A stretch of DNA of 64,000 bases. It comes from Verrucomicrobiota bacterium (lineage in GTDB: Bacteria > Verrucomicrobiota > Verrucomicrobiia > Opitutales > Opitutaceae). The stretch is taken from NCBI GenBank assembly GCA_003641745.1, contig QNAI01000005.1:1-64000 (forward strand). The letters are read 5' to 3'. The notes below the pieces were generated by a model. That model saw nothing but the letters and a program-made list of their open reading frames with translations. It had not been told where the DNA came from and did no database searches. The first letter of the stretch is position 1; every line of letters starts with the position of its first letter. The position numbers were made by a program, and so were the translations under genes. This document shows positions 18,658 to 26,865 of this stretch, piece after piece.

Positions 18658-19533
18658 ATGTCTCTAGTCAGCATGAACCCGATCTTGCAGACTGCATCGA
18701 AGGCAGGATATGCGGTGGGTGCATTCAACCCGGTGGATTTCGCTTCCATGAAAGCGATTGTGCGGGCGGCGGAAGAGGAGGACGCCCCGGTGATCGTTCA
18801 GCTTTCGGCCAAGACAGTTCGCTACTACGGGCACGAAAACTTGGCGGGTTGGATGCGTGACCTGGCGGAAAATTCACCTGTTCCGGTCGTTCTCCATCTC
18901 GATCACGGGAAAGAAATAGAGATGATCCGTCGTTGCATTGAAACGGGGTGGACTTCGGTCATGATCGATGCCTCGCACCTTCCTTTTGAGGAGAATCTCA
19001 AAGTTTCCCGCCAGGTCCTGGAGATGGCCACTGCGGCCGGAGTCGGTGTTGAGGCGGAGTTGGGAGAAATCGTCGGGGTCGAAGAAGAGATTGTCGTTGA
19101 GGAAGAGGACGCCCACCTGGCGGATCCGGACAAAGCGGAGATTTTCTGCCGGGAACTCGATCTGGGCGTCTTTGCGCCGGCTATCGGCACCGCTCACGGG
19201 TTTTACAAGGGCACGCCCAAGGTTGCCTTTGACTTGATTGACGAGATCTATCGTCGCACGGGCACCCCCCTGGCGCTTCACGGCGGGACCGGGCTCTCCG
19301 ACGAGATCATTCAGCGCTGCATAAAGCTGGGCTGCGCCAAAGTGAATATCTCAACCAACCTGAAGCATGTCTTCATCGATGGGTTTGCCGATTACCATCG
19401 GGCCAGTCCCGACGACTACGAACCGCTGCGGGTATTGGAAGCCCAGTTTGCGGGCATTAAGCGGTTGGTCAGTGAAAAGATCCGTCAGTTCGGTGGGTCA
19501 GGAACGGGGAGGGCTCTGGCATCAGCGATGTGA
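18658..19533 (+). CDS. Class II fructose/tagatose-bisphosphate-type aldolase
   Basis: The 291-residue TIM-barrel protein has the zinc and catalytic residues of the family: VVLHLDHGK (Asp and His), EAELGEI (Glu), GTAHGFYKG (His), LALHGGTG (His) and KVNISTN. Such enzymes reversibly cleave sugar phosphates to dihydroxyacetone phosphate plus an aldehyde. The acidic insertion near residues 135-160 (EEEIVVEEEDAHLAD) is in the usual loop position. It is followed directly (GTG/TGA overlap) by a HAD phosphatase. It may act on a specialised ketose phosphate generated by the dehydrogenase upstream; assignment to FbaA, GatY or KbaY is not possible. Confidence 0.88.
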   Translation: MSLVSMNPILQTASKAGYAVGAFNPVDFASMKAIVRAAEEEDAPVIVQLSAKTVRYYGHENLAGWMRDLAENSPVPVVLHLDHGKEIEMIRRCIETGWTSVMIDASHLPFEENLKVSRQVLEMATAAGVGVEAELGEIVGVEEEIVVEEEDAHLADPDKAEIFCRELDLGVFAPAIGTAHGFYKGTPKVAFDLIDEIYRRTGTPLALHGGTGLSDEIIQRCIKLGCAKVNISTNLKHVFIDGFADYHRASPDDYEPLRVLEAQFAGIKRLVSEKIRQFGGSGTGRALASAM

Positions 19534-20288
19534 AAGCGTTAATTTTTGATTGTGACGGGGTGTTGGTCGACACTGAACGCGATGGGCATCGGGTCGCCTT
19601 CAATCGCGCGTTCTCCCAACAGGGATTGAAGGTGGAATGGAGCGTTGAGCTCTATGGTGACCTTCTGGCCATATCCGGGGGCAAGGAACGCATGCGGCAT
19701 TATTTCGAACGCCGGGGATGGCCGTCCGGGGTGGTGGAAGAGGGTCGCGATGCATTCATAAGGGAATTGCATGCACGGAAAACCGATCTTTTCATGCGCA
19801 TCATTGATTCAGGAGAACTGCCATTGCGCTCCGGAGTGGCTCGAATAGTCGATGAAGCCATCGGAGCCGGTGTTCAGTTGGCCGTCTGTTCCACCTCCAA
19901 CGAGAGGTCGGTAAACCTTATTGTGGAAAAATTACTCGGCCCGCATAGAACAGCGAACTTCAGCGAAATCCTGGCCGGCGATATTGTTCAACACAAGAAG
20001 CCTGACCCGGAAATCTACAATCTGGCGCGGGAGCGACTCGGTGTTTCAGCGCAGGATTGTGTGGTGGTCGAGGATAATCGAAACGGCTTGTTGGCCGCCA
20101 AAGCGGCGGGGATGACCTGTCTGGTGACCACCAGCGCCTATAGCGCGGAGGAAGATTTTTCCGAGGCGGACCACGTGGTGGCCGAATTGGGTGATCCACC
20201 GGACGCAATGCTAACCCTTTCCGAAATTGTTTGCTTGTCCCCGCCATGCTCGGGTCGAAAGGCGAATGGCACGGGAAACAATCAATAA
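19530..20288 (+). CDS. HAD hydrolase, CbbY/phosphoglycolate-phosphatase-like
   Basis: The GTG start at 19530 overlaps the aldolase stop by four bases (GTGA), which indicates translational coupling. Motif I is FDCDGVLVDTE with both aspartates, motif II is in CSTSNE, motif III is HKKPDPE and motif IV is VVEDNRNG, a subfamily IA pattern seen in CbbY, YieH and beta-phosphoglucomutase. It could dephosphorylate a product of the aldolase or act as a mutase. The last ~20 residues are low complexity and may be non-essential. Confidence 0.87.
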   Translation: MKALIFDCDGVLVDTERDGHRVAFNRAFSQQGLKVEWSVELYGDLLAISGGKERMRHYFERRGWPSGVVEEGRDAFIRELHARKTDLFMRIIDSGELPLRSGVARIVDEAIGAGVQLAVCSTSNERSVNLIVEKLLGPHRTANFSEILAGDIVQHKKPDPEIYNLARERLGVSAQDCVVVEDNRNGLLAAKAAGMTCLVTTSAYSAEEDFSEADHVVAELGDPPDAMLTLSEIVCLSPPCSGRKANGTGNNQ

Positions 20289-20295
20289 ATCTGGT

Positions 20296-21612
20296 ATGGC
20301 AAATAACACAACGAACATAGACAGCCGCTACAAGCGCTGGCGCATTACAATTTTCGGGATCACCTGGTTGGCGTATGTGGGCTTGTATTTTACCAGGAAG
20401 GCCTTTCCGGTTGCGAAAATAGGCATCCTTGAGGATCCCAGCATAGAAATCAGCAAGGCTTCCATGGGGCTGCTGGATGGGGCCTACGGAATTGCTTATT
20501 GCATCGGGCAATTTATCTGGGGCATGTGTGGCGACAGATTCGGATCCCGAGTCGTGGTAATGTCGGGCATGTTCGGTTCTGTGGTCATAGCGGTTGCCAT
20601 GGGGATGTCCTCCACCGTGATCCTTTTCGGGACACTGATGTTCTTGCAGGGCTTTTGCCAGGCGACGGGATGGGCGCCCTTGACCAAGAATGTCAGCCAG
20701 TGGTTCTCACGGCGGGAAAGAGGGCGGGTTTACGGATTCTGGGCGACCAATTATGCGATTGGCGGAATGCTGGCCAGTGCTTTTGCCGGCTATATGGCGC
20801 TGGTCTTCGGGAACTGGCGTTATGCCTTTTTCGCGTCGGCCGTTGTTTTGGGTCTCATCTGGTTGCTTTTCCTGCTTTTGCAGAGGAACCGTCCGCAGGA
20901 CGTGGGCCTTCCCGACATCGAAACCTATCATGGGGAGTCCAAGGATACCATCGCCACGGAGGACGGACCTGAAGATGAGCCGGAGGGCTCGTGGGAGACA
21001 ATCCGCAAGGTCTTTCGCAACCCCATGATCCTGCGCCTCGGCGCGATCTATTTTCTGCTGAAGCCCGCTCGTTACGCCATTCTCTTCTGGGGACCAGTCA
21101 TTGTATACGAACGGCTTGGAAGCAATATCGGGGAGAGCGCCCTGATCAGTGCCGTCTTTGAGGCGGCGGGACCGCTCGGCGTGATATTCGCCGGATATGC
21201 ATCGGACAGATGGTTTCGGGCGCGGAGGATTCCGGTGATTGTGATCAACCTGCTCATTTTATCTCTGATCCTGTTTTCATTCAGCACGGTCACCGCGGGG
21301 GGTGGCGTTGTCTCCATGGTGGTTATCCTGGCGGCCATCGGCTTTTTTCTCTTTGGCCCTGATGCGCTGATCAGCTCCACCGCCGCGGTTGATTTTGGAA
21401 CGCAGAAAGGAGCCGGATCGGCGGCGGGATTCATCAATGGGATGGGCTCGACCGGCCAGATTCTCGGCCTCTCCTTACCTGGTCTGATCTCAGAGCTTTA
21501 TGGCTGGGATGCTCTCTTTATGGGAATGGGATGCTTTGTCGCGCTGGCCGCTTTGATCCTTCTGCCCAAATGGAATGCCGTGCCCCAAGGCAGCGCAGGG
21601 AAGGCGAATTGA
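20296..21612 (+). CDS. Second GlpT-like MFS organophosphate transporter
   Basis: I start at the ATG at 20296 (MANNTTN); ATG 20266 and a TTG at 20227 are in frame but overlap the HAD gene. The 438-residue protein has about 12 membrane helices and an organophosphate-antiporter-like signature FCQATGWAPLTKNVSQWFS with RRERG following. The signature is more divergent than in the carrier at 12281-13600. The final helices contain GFINGMGSTGQ. It probably imports the substrate of the surrounding cluster, in exchange for phosphate. Confidence 0.87.
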   Translation: MANNTTNIDSRYKRWRITIFGITWLAYVGLYFTRKAFPVAKIGILEDPSIEISKASMGLLDGAYGIAYCIGQFIWGMCGDRFGSRVVVMSGMFGSVVIAVAMGMSSTVILFGTLMFLQGFCQATGWAPLTKNVSQWFSRRERGRVYGFWATNYAIGGMLASAFAGYMALVFGNWRYAFFASAVVLGLIWLLFLLLQRNRPQDVGLPDIETYHGESKDTIATEDGPEDEPEGSWETIRKVFRNPMILRLGAIYFLLKPARYAILFWGPVIVYERLGSNIGESALISAVFEAAGPLGVIFAGYASDRWFRARRIPVIVINLLILSLILFSFSTVTAGGGVVSMVVILAAIGFFLFGPDALISSTAAVDFGTQKGAGSAAGFINGMGSTGQILGLSLPGLISELYGWDALFMGMGCFVALAALILLPKWNAVPQGSAGKAN

Positions 21613-21671
21613 TAACAACCCGAACAACAGATTGCCAAACCATTAACCAACAAGAAAGGAAACCTATAGAA

Positions 21672-22400
21672 ATGAGCAAGATCCGCATGGTCATGTTTGA
21701 TCTCTCCGGAACAACAGTCTACGACGATACCGGGGTCCGGGATTGTCTCTACAAAGCGGCCGTGGAATTCGATCTGAAGACCACGCCGGATGAAATACTC
21801 CTGCACATGGGGACGAACAAGATCCATCTCTATCAGTTCCTCATCGCCCGTTCGCATGGACAGGACATCACGATCGAAGATTTCGAAAAAAACATCGATT
21901 CGGAAACGGAGGCGGAAGCAATCAGGATCTTCGACCGGTATTCGGAGATTATGATCGAACACTATCGCAAGGAAGTGCGCGAGATCGAGGGAGCTGCAGA
22001 CACCTTCCGGTGGTGTCACGAAAACGACATCAAGGTGGCCACCGACACCGGGTTTCACCGGAATGTCACCGAGGCGATCATGGATGGTTTGGGATGGGTG
22101 CGGGACGGATTGGTTGATCTTTCCGTCGATGTGGAGCACGTTCCCGGCGACCGCGGCCGACCGGCGCCCTTCATGATTTACCACGCCATGACACAGCTTG
22201 ACGTACAGTGCGTACACGAAGTGCTGAAAATCGGCGACACTCCCGCCGACATGCTGGAAGGATACAATGCCGGATGCCGCGGAATTGTCGGCGTCCTGAG
22301 CGGTCCTCGTCCGGTTGAAGCATGGGGCGGCTACCGGCACACCCACGTTATTCCCAGCGTCAAGGATCTTCCCGCATTGATTGAATCTCAATTCTCCTGA
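21672..22400 (+). CDS. Phosphonatase-like HAD hydrolase
   Basis: The start ATG 21672 follows an AAAGGA site. Motif I reads MFDLSGTTVYDD: as in PhnX, the second acidic residue of motif I is replaced (SGT). The cap has MGTNKIHLY, in which Lys50 sits where PhnX has the lysine that forms a Schiff base with phosphonoacetaldehyde (MGxxK context). Motifs III-IV are in LKIGDTPADM. This resembles the PhnX-like hydrolases that occur in phosphonate clusters and could hydrolyse a C-P bond adjacent to a carbonyl. The product of the canonical reaction would be acetaldehyde and phosphate. A phosphatase of a C-O-P substrate is the main alternative. Confidence 0.82.
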   Translation: MSKIRMVMFDLSGTTVYDDTGVRDCLYKAAVEFDLKTTPDEILLHMGTNKIHLYQFLIARSHGQDITIEDFEKNIDSETEAEAIRIFDRYSEIMIEHYRKEVREIEGAADTFRWCHENDIKVATDTGFHRNVTEAIMDGLGWVRDGLVDLSVDVEHVPGDRGRPAPFMIYHAMTQLDVQCVHEVLKIGDTPADMLEGYNAGCRGIVGVLSGPRPVEAWGGYRHTHVIPSVKDLPALIESQFS

Positions 22401-22450
22401 TGGTTATTCCCGGTTCGGTCTTTTTCGGAACGGGGAGCCTCTGACGATCG

Positions 22451-23431
22451 ATGGACAGATCTGCCAAAGTGTTGTTATGCGCCGCGGATGACGGCATCAT
22501 GGTCGATACCATTGATGCCGTGCTCACGGCGAACGGGTACGTTCCGAATCTGGTGATTGTGGCCGATAAGGATGATGTCCAGGCAATCGGACGCGAAATC
22601 GTCGATGCCGATATTGTCTATCCCAACAAAGCCTCGCTGACCAGGGAGTTGATTCAGAGCGCTTCGCGCCTGCAATTGATTCACTGCGGAACAGGGTGCG
22701 ATACGGTCGACCTGGAATCTGCCGGAGAACAGGGAATCCACGTCTGCAGCACCGCTCACATCATGGCTCAGTCGACGGCCGAACACACCGTTTTTCTCCT
22801 TCTGGCATTGGCAAAAAACGGGCTTCAATACCTCGAGGAGATGAAGGCGGGCAATTGGCATCGCAGGGTGGGGACCGAGTTGGCGGGCAAGGCTATCGGG
22901 ATCCTCGGTTACGGTCATATCGGCAAGATTACGGCCAGGATTGCCCATTCCATGGGCATGAAGGTGTTGGCCTCACGGAGGAACCTTGAAAAAGGCAACG
23001 AAGGAGGGGGCTTTGTTACCATGGTCGATCTGGATACGCTGTTGACGGAGGCGGATGTCGTTTCCCTGCACCTTCCTTTGGTCAGGTGCGGTCTCAACAG
23101 GACGGAAGCATTGATCGGAGATGAGGAATTATTGAAATTCGGTAAGAAGGGTCTGGGTTGGATCATCAACACTTCGCGTGGAGCCGTCATCAATGAAGGA
23201 GCCTTGGTTGAGGCGCTGGAAAACGGGACCCTCCGCAAGGCGGCTCTCGACGTGTTCGCGACCGAGCCTCTGCCTCCTGACCACCGTCTGCGAGCCTTGC
23301 CGAATGTGATCCTGAGCCCTCATGTTGCCGGTGAAACTGAAGACGCGTTGAAACGGAGGTATTCCCAGATAGCACTCAACGCCGTTCGCGTTCTACGGGG
23401 AGAACGACCCGAGTTTATCGTTGACCGGTGA
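22451..23431 (+). CDS. D-2-hydroxyacid dehydrogenase family protein
   Basis: The 326-residue protein has the family's NAD motif LGYGHIG, the catalytic Arg in NTSRGAVIN, the Glu in the FATEPLPPDH region and His in ILSPHVAGET. It reduces 2-oxoacids or oxidises D-2-hydroxyacids. It lies 50 bases after the phosphonatase-like gene and on the same strand. A phosphonate-like substrate such as a 2-hydroxy- or 3-phospho-acid is conceivable but not shown by sequence. Glyoxylate/hydroxypyruvate reductase activity is a plausible alternative. Confidence 0.87.
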   Translation: MDRSAKVLLCAADDGIMVDTIDAVLTANGYVPNLVIVADKDDVQAIGREIVDADIVYPNKASLTRELIQSASRLQLIHCGTGCDTVDLESAGEQGIHVCSTAHIMAQSTAEHTVFLLLALAKNGLQYLEEMKAGNWHRRVGTELAGKAIGILGYGHIGKITARIAHSMGMKVLASRRNLEKGNEGGGFVTMVDLDTLLTEADVVSLHLPLVRCGLNRTEALIGDEELLKFGKKGLGWIINTSRGAVINEGALVEALENGTLRKAALDVFATEPLPPDHRLRALPNVILSPHVAGETEDALKRRYSQIALNAVRVLRGERPEFIVDR

Positions 23432-23521
23432 GTTTGTCCGATTGAAAAATTTCCGGGTTGTCGGAGGCAGAGTGACATAACCGGCATGAACCAGTACATC
23501 CATAATCAGGAAGGAGTGAAA

Positions 23522-24865
23522 ATGAAAATATACCGTCTATTTACGATCATCATGCTCGCTATATTGAGTGGCAACGGTCTTTATTCCGCGTCCCCGACCG
23601 GCTACCAACGTTTCATGCAGGGACCGATGGTTGGCTTTGTCACATCGGATGAGATCACGATCTGGGGACGGCTGAGTGGCGCCCACACCGGGGAAATCGA
23701 ATACGCTGTTTCCAGAGACTTCACCCAATCGTCCACCTTGGCCCTTTCCGCGAAGAAGGAGGACGATTACGTCCTGAAGTGGACACTGAAGGGCCTGCAG
23801 CCCGATACACGCTATTATTATCGATTCAAGGTGGAGGGCAAGGTTCCGAGATATCAGCGTGACCTGCCGCCTTTTCATACAAAGACCGCTCCGGCCGAAG
23901 GGGAAAACGGACGTTTCAGCGTCGCGTTTGGTTCGTGTCCCCGCTACCAGCTCGACCGCAAGCAGGAAATCTGGTCGACGATTCTTCAATCGCAACCCGA
24001 TCTATTTTTCTGGCTGGGCGACAATATTTATGGCGATACCCTCGACCCCGAGATCCTGGCTGAAGAGTGGCGTCGGCAACGTGATGTTGCTTCGCTTCAA
24101 CCCGTGCTTCATTCCATCCCCCAACTGGCGGTGTGGGATGACCATGATTTCGGCCTGAATGACTATGATCGGCGGCACCCGCGCAAGGCCGAGGCGCTTG
24201 CCGTTTTCAGACGCTACTCGGCGAACCCTGCCTATGGATTGCCGGAGACGCCAGGGGTTTTCTTCCAATACCGCTACGGTGGGGTGGACTTCTTTTTCAT
24301 CGATTGCCGCTACCACCGGGATCCCAATAAGGAACCGGATCATCCGGAAAAGACGTTGCTGGGAAAAGGACAGCGCGCGTGGCTTGAGCAATCGCTTAAA
24401 GACAGTGATGCTCCTTTCAAGGTTATCATTTCGGGTAGCGGTTGGTCGAAGGGGAAAGGCCCGGGTGCGGATTCATGGGCTTCCTACCTGCAGGAGCGAG
24501 ACTCACTCTTCGATTTCATTCGGGACAATAACGTAAGCGGGGTCATCCTGCTTTCGGGGGATACCCACAAAGGCGAGCTCAATGCCATCCCGTGGTCGCA
24601 GAAAGGTGGCTACGACTTTTATGATCTGGTCAGCTCGCCTCTCGGGCAGACTCCTCTGGAAGTGAATCCGAAACGAAAACCGGAAGTCCGGATACGCAAG
24701 GTCTTTACCAGAGAGGAGAATTTCGGCTTTCTGGAGTTTGATATGACCGGCGATCCGGTGCTTCGCTTTACCTTGATCGGGAAGAGCGGCAGGGAAGCAT
24801 GGGATCCGTTTGTCATTCGGGCCGATGAGTTGGTCAACGGGGTGGTCTCTTGGAAAGGAAAGTGA
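23522..24865 (+). CDS. PhoD-like exported phosphodiesterase/alkaline phosphatase D
   Basis: The start ATG 23522 is preceded by a strong GGAAGGAG site and gives a clean signal peptide (MKIYRLFTIIMLAILSGNG). The N-terminal domain (about 25-125) is the fibronectin-like PhoD-N fold; the catalytic domain has FGSCPR, WLGDNIYGD, VWDDHDFG, FFIDCRYH and LLSGDTHKGE, which supply the metal ligands. PhoD enzymes cleave phosphodiesters and monoesters outside the cytoplasm. It overlaps the following transporter gene by four bases. It completes a set of at least four exported phosphoesterases in 20 kb. Confidence 0.92.
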   Translation: MKIYRLFTIIMLAILSGNGLYSASPTGYQRFMQGPMVGFVTSDEITIWGRLSGAHTGEIEYAVSRDFTQSSTLALSAKKEDDYVLKWTLKGLQPDTRYYYRFKVEGKVPRYQRDLPPFHTKTAPAEGENGRFSVAFGSCPRYQLDRKQEIWSTILQSQPDLFFWLGDNIYGDTLDPEILAEEWRRQRDVASLQPVLHSIPQLAVWDDHDFGLNDYDRRHPRKAEALAVFRRYSANPAYGLPETPGVFFQYRYGGVDFFFIDCRYHRDPNKEPDHPEKTLLGKGQRAWLEQSLKDSDAPFKVIISGSGWSKGKGPGADSWASYLQERDSLFDFIRDNNVSGVILLSGDTHKGELNAIPWSQKGGYDFYDLVSSPLGQTPLEVNPKRKPEVRIRKVFTREENFGFLEFDMTGDPVLRFTLIGKSGREAWDPFVIRADELVNGVVSWKGK

Positions 24866-26061
24866 GTTCCGCTCGCGCCCATCTGGGCTGGTGCAGTGTT
24901 CTCCATGTTGTTACTGACGGCTATATCGCGAGTCTTTCCCTTTTGATTCCGTTTATAGCGGTGGATCTTGGGCTTTCCTACACGCAGTCCGGGCTCCTGA
25001 AAACCGCCAGTCATCTCGCGATCAGCACGGCCCAGATACCGGCCGGGTTTCTGGCGGAAAAAACAGGGGAGATTTTTCTGCTGGGGCTTGGCACCGCCTG
25101 GTTCAGTGCGGGCTATATCGGCCTCCTGTTCGCATTTGGTTTTCCAGCCACACTCGCATGGATTCTGGTATCGGGAATCGGAGGCGGTGTTTACCATCCG
25201 GTTGGCACCGCCTTTGTGTCCAGTGTTTCGACCCCGGAAAAAGCAGGTTCGGCAGTCGGGATACTCAACTTTTTCGGCGATATCGGAAAGGTTCTTTTCC
25301 CCGCCCTGGCGGGTATCCTGGTCATCCAGGTGGGCTGGCGGGGGACCTTTGCGGCGCTGGGGGGTATTGGACTGATCGTTTCGATTATTTTTCTCCTGAC
25401 CTTCAGGAGAGAGATCCATCAGAGGTTTCCGAAACGGCGAGATGCGCCCACCCATGGGAGTGAGCCAGATCGGATTTCGGAGCCGGGGGCAGGGAACCCG
25501 CGGGGCTGGGGAATCCGAGACCGGAAGCAATTCACGCTCTTTTCGCTGATCGGAATGGTTGACATCTCGATTCGCAGTGCGGTCATGGCCTTTCTCGGTT
25601 TCCACCTCATTCAATCCGGCGTTCGGGAAGATTCAGTGGGTTGGCTCCTGTCTTTGACTTTTCTCGGGGGAGCTCTCGGGAAGCTGCTCTGTGGGATGCC
25701 GGTCGCACGGTTAGGTGTGAAGCGGCTGATATTCCTTACCGAGTTTCTGATGCTGGCGGGGTGCTTCGCGTTGCCGTCGATTCCGCCGGGTTGGAGCATG
25801 CTGCTTTTTCTCCCTGTCTTCGGATTTTTCCTGAATGGAACTTCATCCATACTCTACATTGGACTGATTCCCACCTTGGATGAGAAGTTACGCAGTCGAG
25901 GGTATGCTGTCTTTTTCACCCTGAATTTTCTCTTTGCGGCGATCTCGCCCTATTTCTTCGGGCTCATCGGCGACGGGTGGGGATTGCCGGCAATCTTCTA
26001 CGCCGCAGGACTGTTGATGTTGGCCGGCCTGGCAATCGTGGGCTTTCTGCGGAAGAGCTGA
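24862..26061 (+). CDS. MFS transporter, Fsr (fosmidomycin-resistance)-like
   Basis: I chose the GTG at 24862, which overlaps the phoD stop; a TTG at 24850 is also in frame. About 12 membrane helices and the motif GGGVYHPVGTAFVSS near residue 115 resemble the Fsr family, where an HP-containing motif occupies this place. Fsr exports the phosphonate antibiotic fosmidomycin in E. coli, which is notable next to a phosphonatase-like gene, but other substrates are common in the family. The central loop is hydrophilic (HGSEPDRISEPGAG). Confidence 0.8.
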   Translation: MSSARAHLGWCSVLHVVTDGYIASLSLLIPFIAVDLGLSYTQSGLLKTASHLAISTAQIPAGFLAEKTGEIFLLGLGTAWFSAGYIGLLFAFGFPATLAWILVSGIGGGVYHPVGTAFVSSVSTPEKAGSAVGILNFFGDIGKVLFPALAGILVIQVGWRGTFAALGGIGLIVSIIFLLTFRREIHQRFPKRRDAPTHGSEPDRISEPGAGNPRGWGIRDRKQFTLFSLIGMVDISIRSAVMAFLGFHLIQSGVREDSVGWLLSLTFLGGALGKLLCGMPVARLGVKRLIFLTEFLMLAGCFALPSIPPGWSMLLFLPVFGFFLNGTSSILYIGLIPTLDEKLRSRGYAVFFTLNFLFAAISPYFFGLIGDGWGLPAIFYAAGLLMLAGLAIVGFLRKS

Positions 26062-26173
26062 TCGAAATTTCCAGATTGCCCAACCAACCGACTTCACTGA
26101 ACGAAAGCGGAAAAGCGTTTTCGCCCGGTCCTGCCGGAAAGAACGGGCCAGGGGTGGATGCCGGCGACAAAGA

Positions 26174-26211
26174 CTTGCCGCGCTGACAGTCTCGAATTAG
26201 TCAAAGTGCCC
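26174..26211 (-). repeat. GGGCACTTTGA dispersed repeat abutting a start codon
   Basis: Read on the minus strand the element begins GGGCACTTTGACTAATTCG at 26211 and continues through a GTCAGCGCGGCAAG motif. Other copies lie at 12205-12250, 34409-34462 and 52726-52837. Its TCAAAGTGCCC end is two bases upstream of the next gene's ATG, so that gene has no ribosome-binding site outside the repeat. Confidence 0.75.
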
Positions 26212-26213
26212 AT

Positions 26214-26777
26214 ATGAACCTACTGGAACTTGCTCAGCGCATAAGATCCAAGCGTCTTCAGAAGAGGTTGACCCTGGCCCAACTGTCGAAAATGGCTGAT
26301 CAGACGGAAAGCTGGCTTTCGAAAGTGGAGAATTTCCGCCTTACTCCGTCCCTGACGGCTCTGTCCCGGATCGCCGAGGCACTGGGCACCACGGTATCTC
26401 AGCTCCTGGAAGGTCTCGACGAAAGACCCAAGCTGTCCATCATACGCAAGGAGGAGGGTGTGATTGTTGAACGTGACAGGCAGATTTCAGATATTACTTA
26501 TAGAAGCGTCGGTTTTAAGCGTCCCGATCGCGCGATGGATCCGTTTATTCTTACATTGTCGCCCGGTGGGGGCCGGGAGAAACCGCTCACCCATGAGGGC
26601 GAGGAATTTCTATTGGTCATTCGCGGTCGCGTAAAGTTCGAATACGGCGGAGAGGTTCATACCCTGAATACAGGGGACTCTCTATATTTTGACGCAGAGG
26701 TGGAACACCGCCTGGCCAACCCCTACAAAAGTGAAACCACGGTGCTCTGTGTCTTCGGCCACAGATTCGGGTGGTAA
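26214..26777 (+). CDS. XRE-cupin transcriptional regulator
   Basis: The 187-residue protein has an N-terminal helix-turn-helix (about 8-62: RLTLAQLSKMADQTESWLSK is the core) and a C-terminal cupin domain (about 105-185) with THEGEEFLLVIRG and DSLYFDAEVEHRL, the usual metal/ligand-binding motifs. Proteins of this class repress or activate catabolic genes in response to a small molecule bound in the cupin. It ends the plus-strand catabolic cluster and may regulate it. No strong ribosome site precedes it; the end of a dispersed repeat abuts the ATG. Confidence 0.87.
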   Translation: MNLLELAQRIRSKRLQKRLTLAQLSKMADQTESWLSKVENFRLTPSLTALSRIAEALGTTVSQLLEGLDERPKLSIIRKEEGVIVERDRQISDITYRSVGFKRPDRAMDPFILTLSPGGGREKPLTHEGEEFLLVIRGRVKFEYGGEVHTLNTGDSLYFDAEVEHRLANPYKSETTVLCVFGHRFGW

Positions 26778-26865
26778 ATTGATTGTGCATCGTCAGAACA
26801 AGGTTCTGAACGGATGCTCCGGTTGGAATTGCCCAGTAGACTGGATGAACCCTGCTTGTCTGGAA

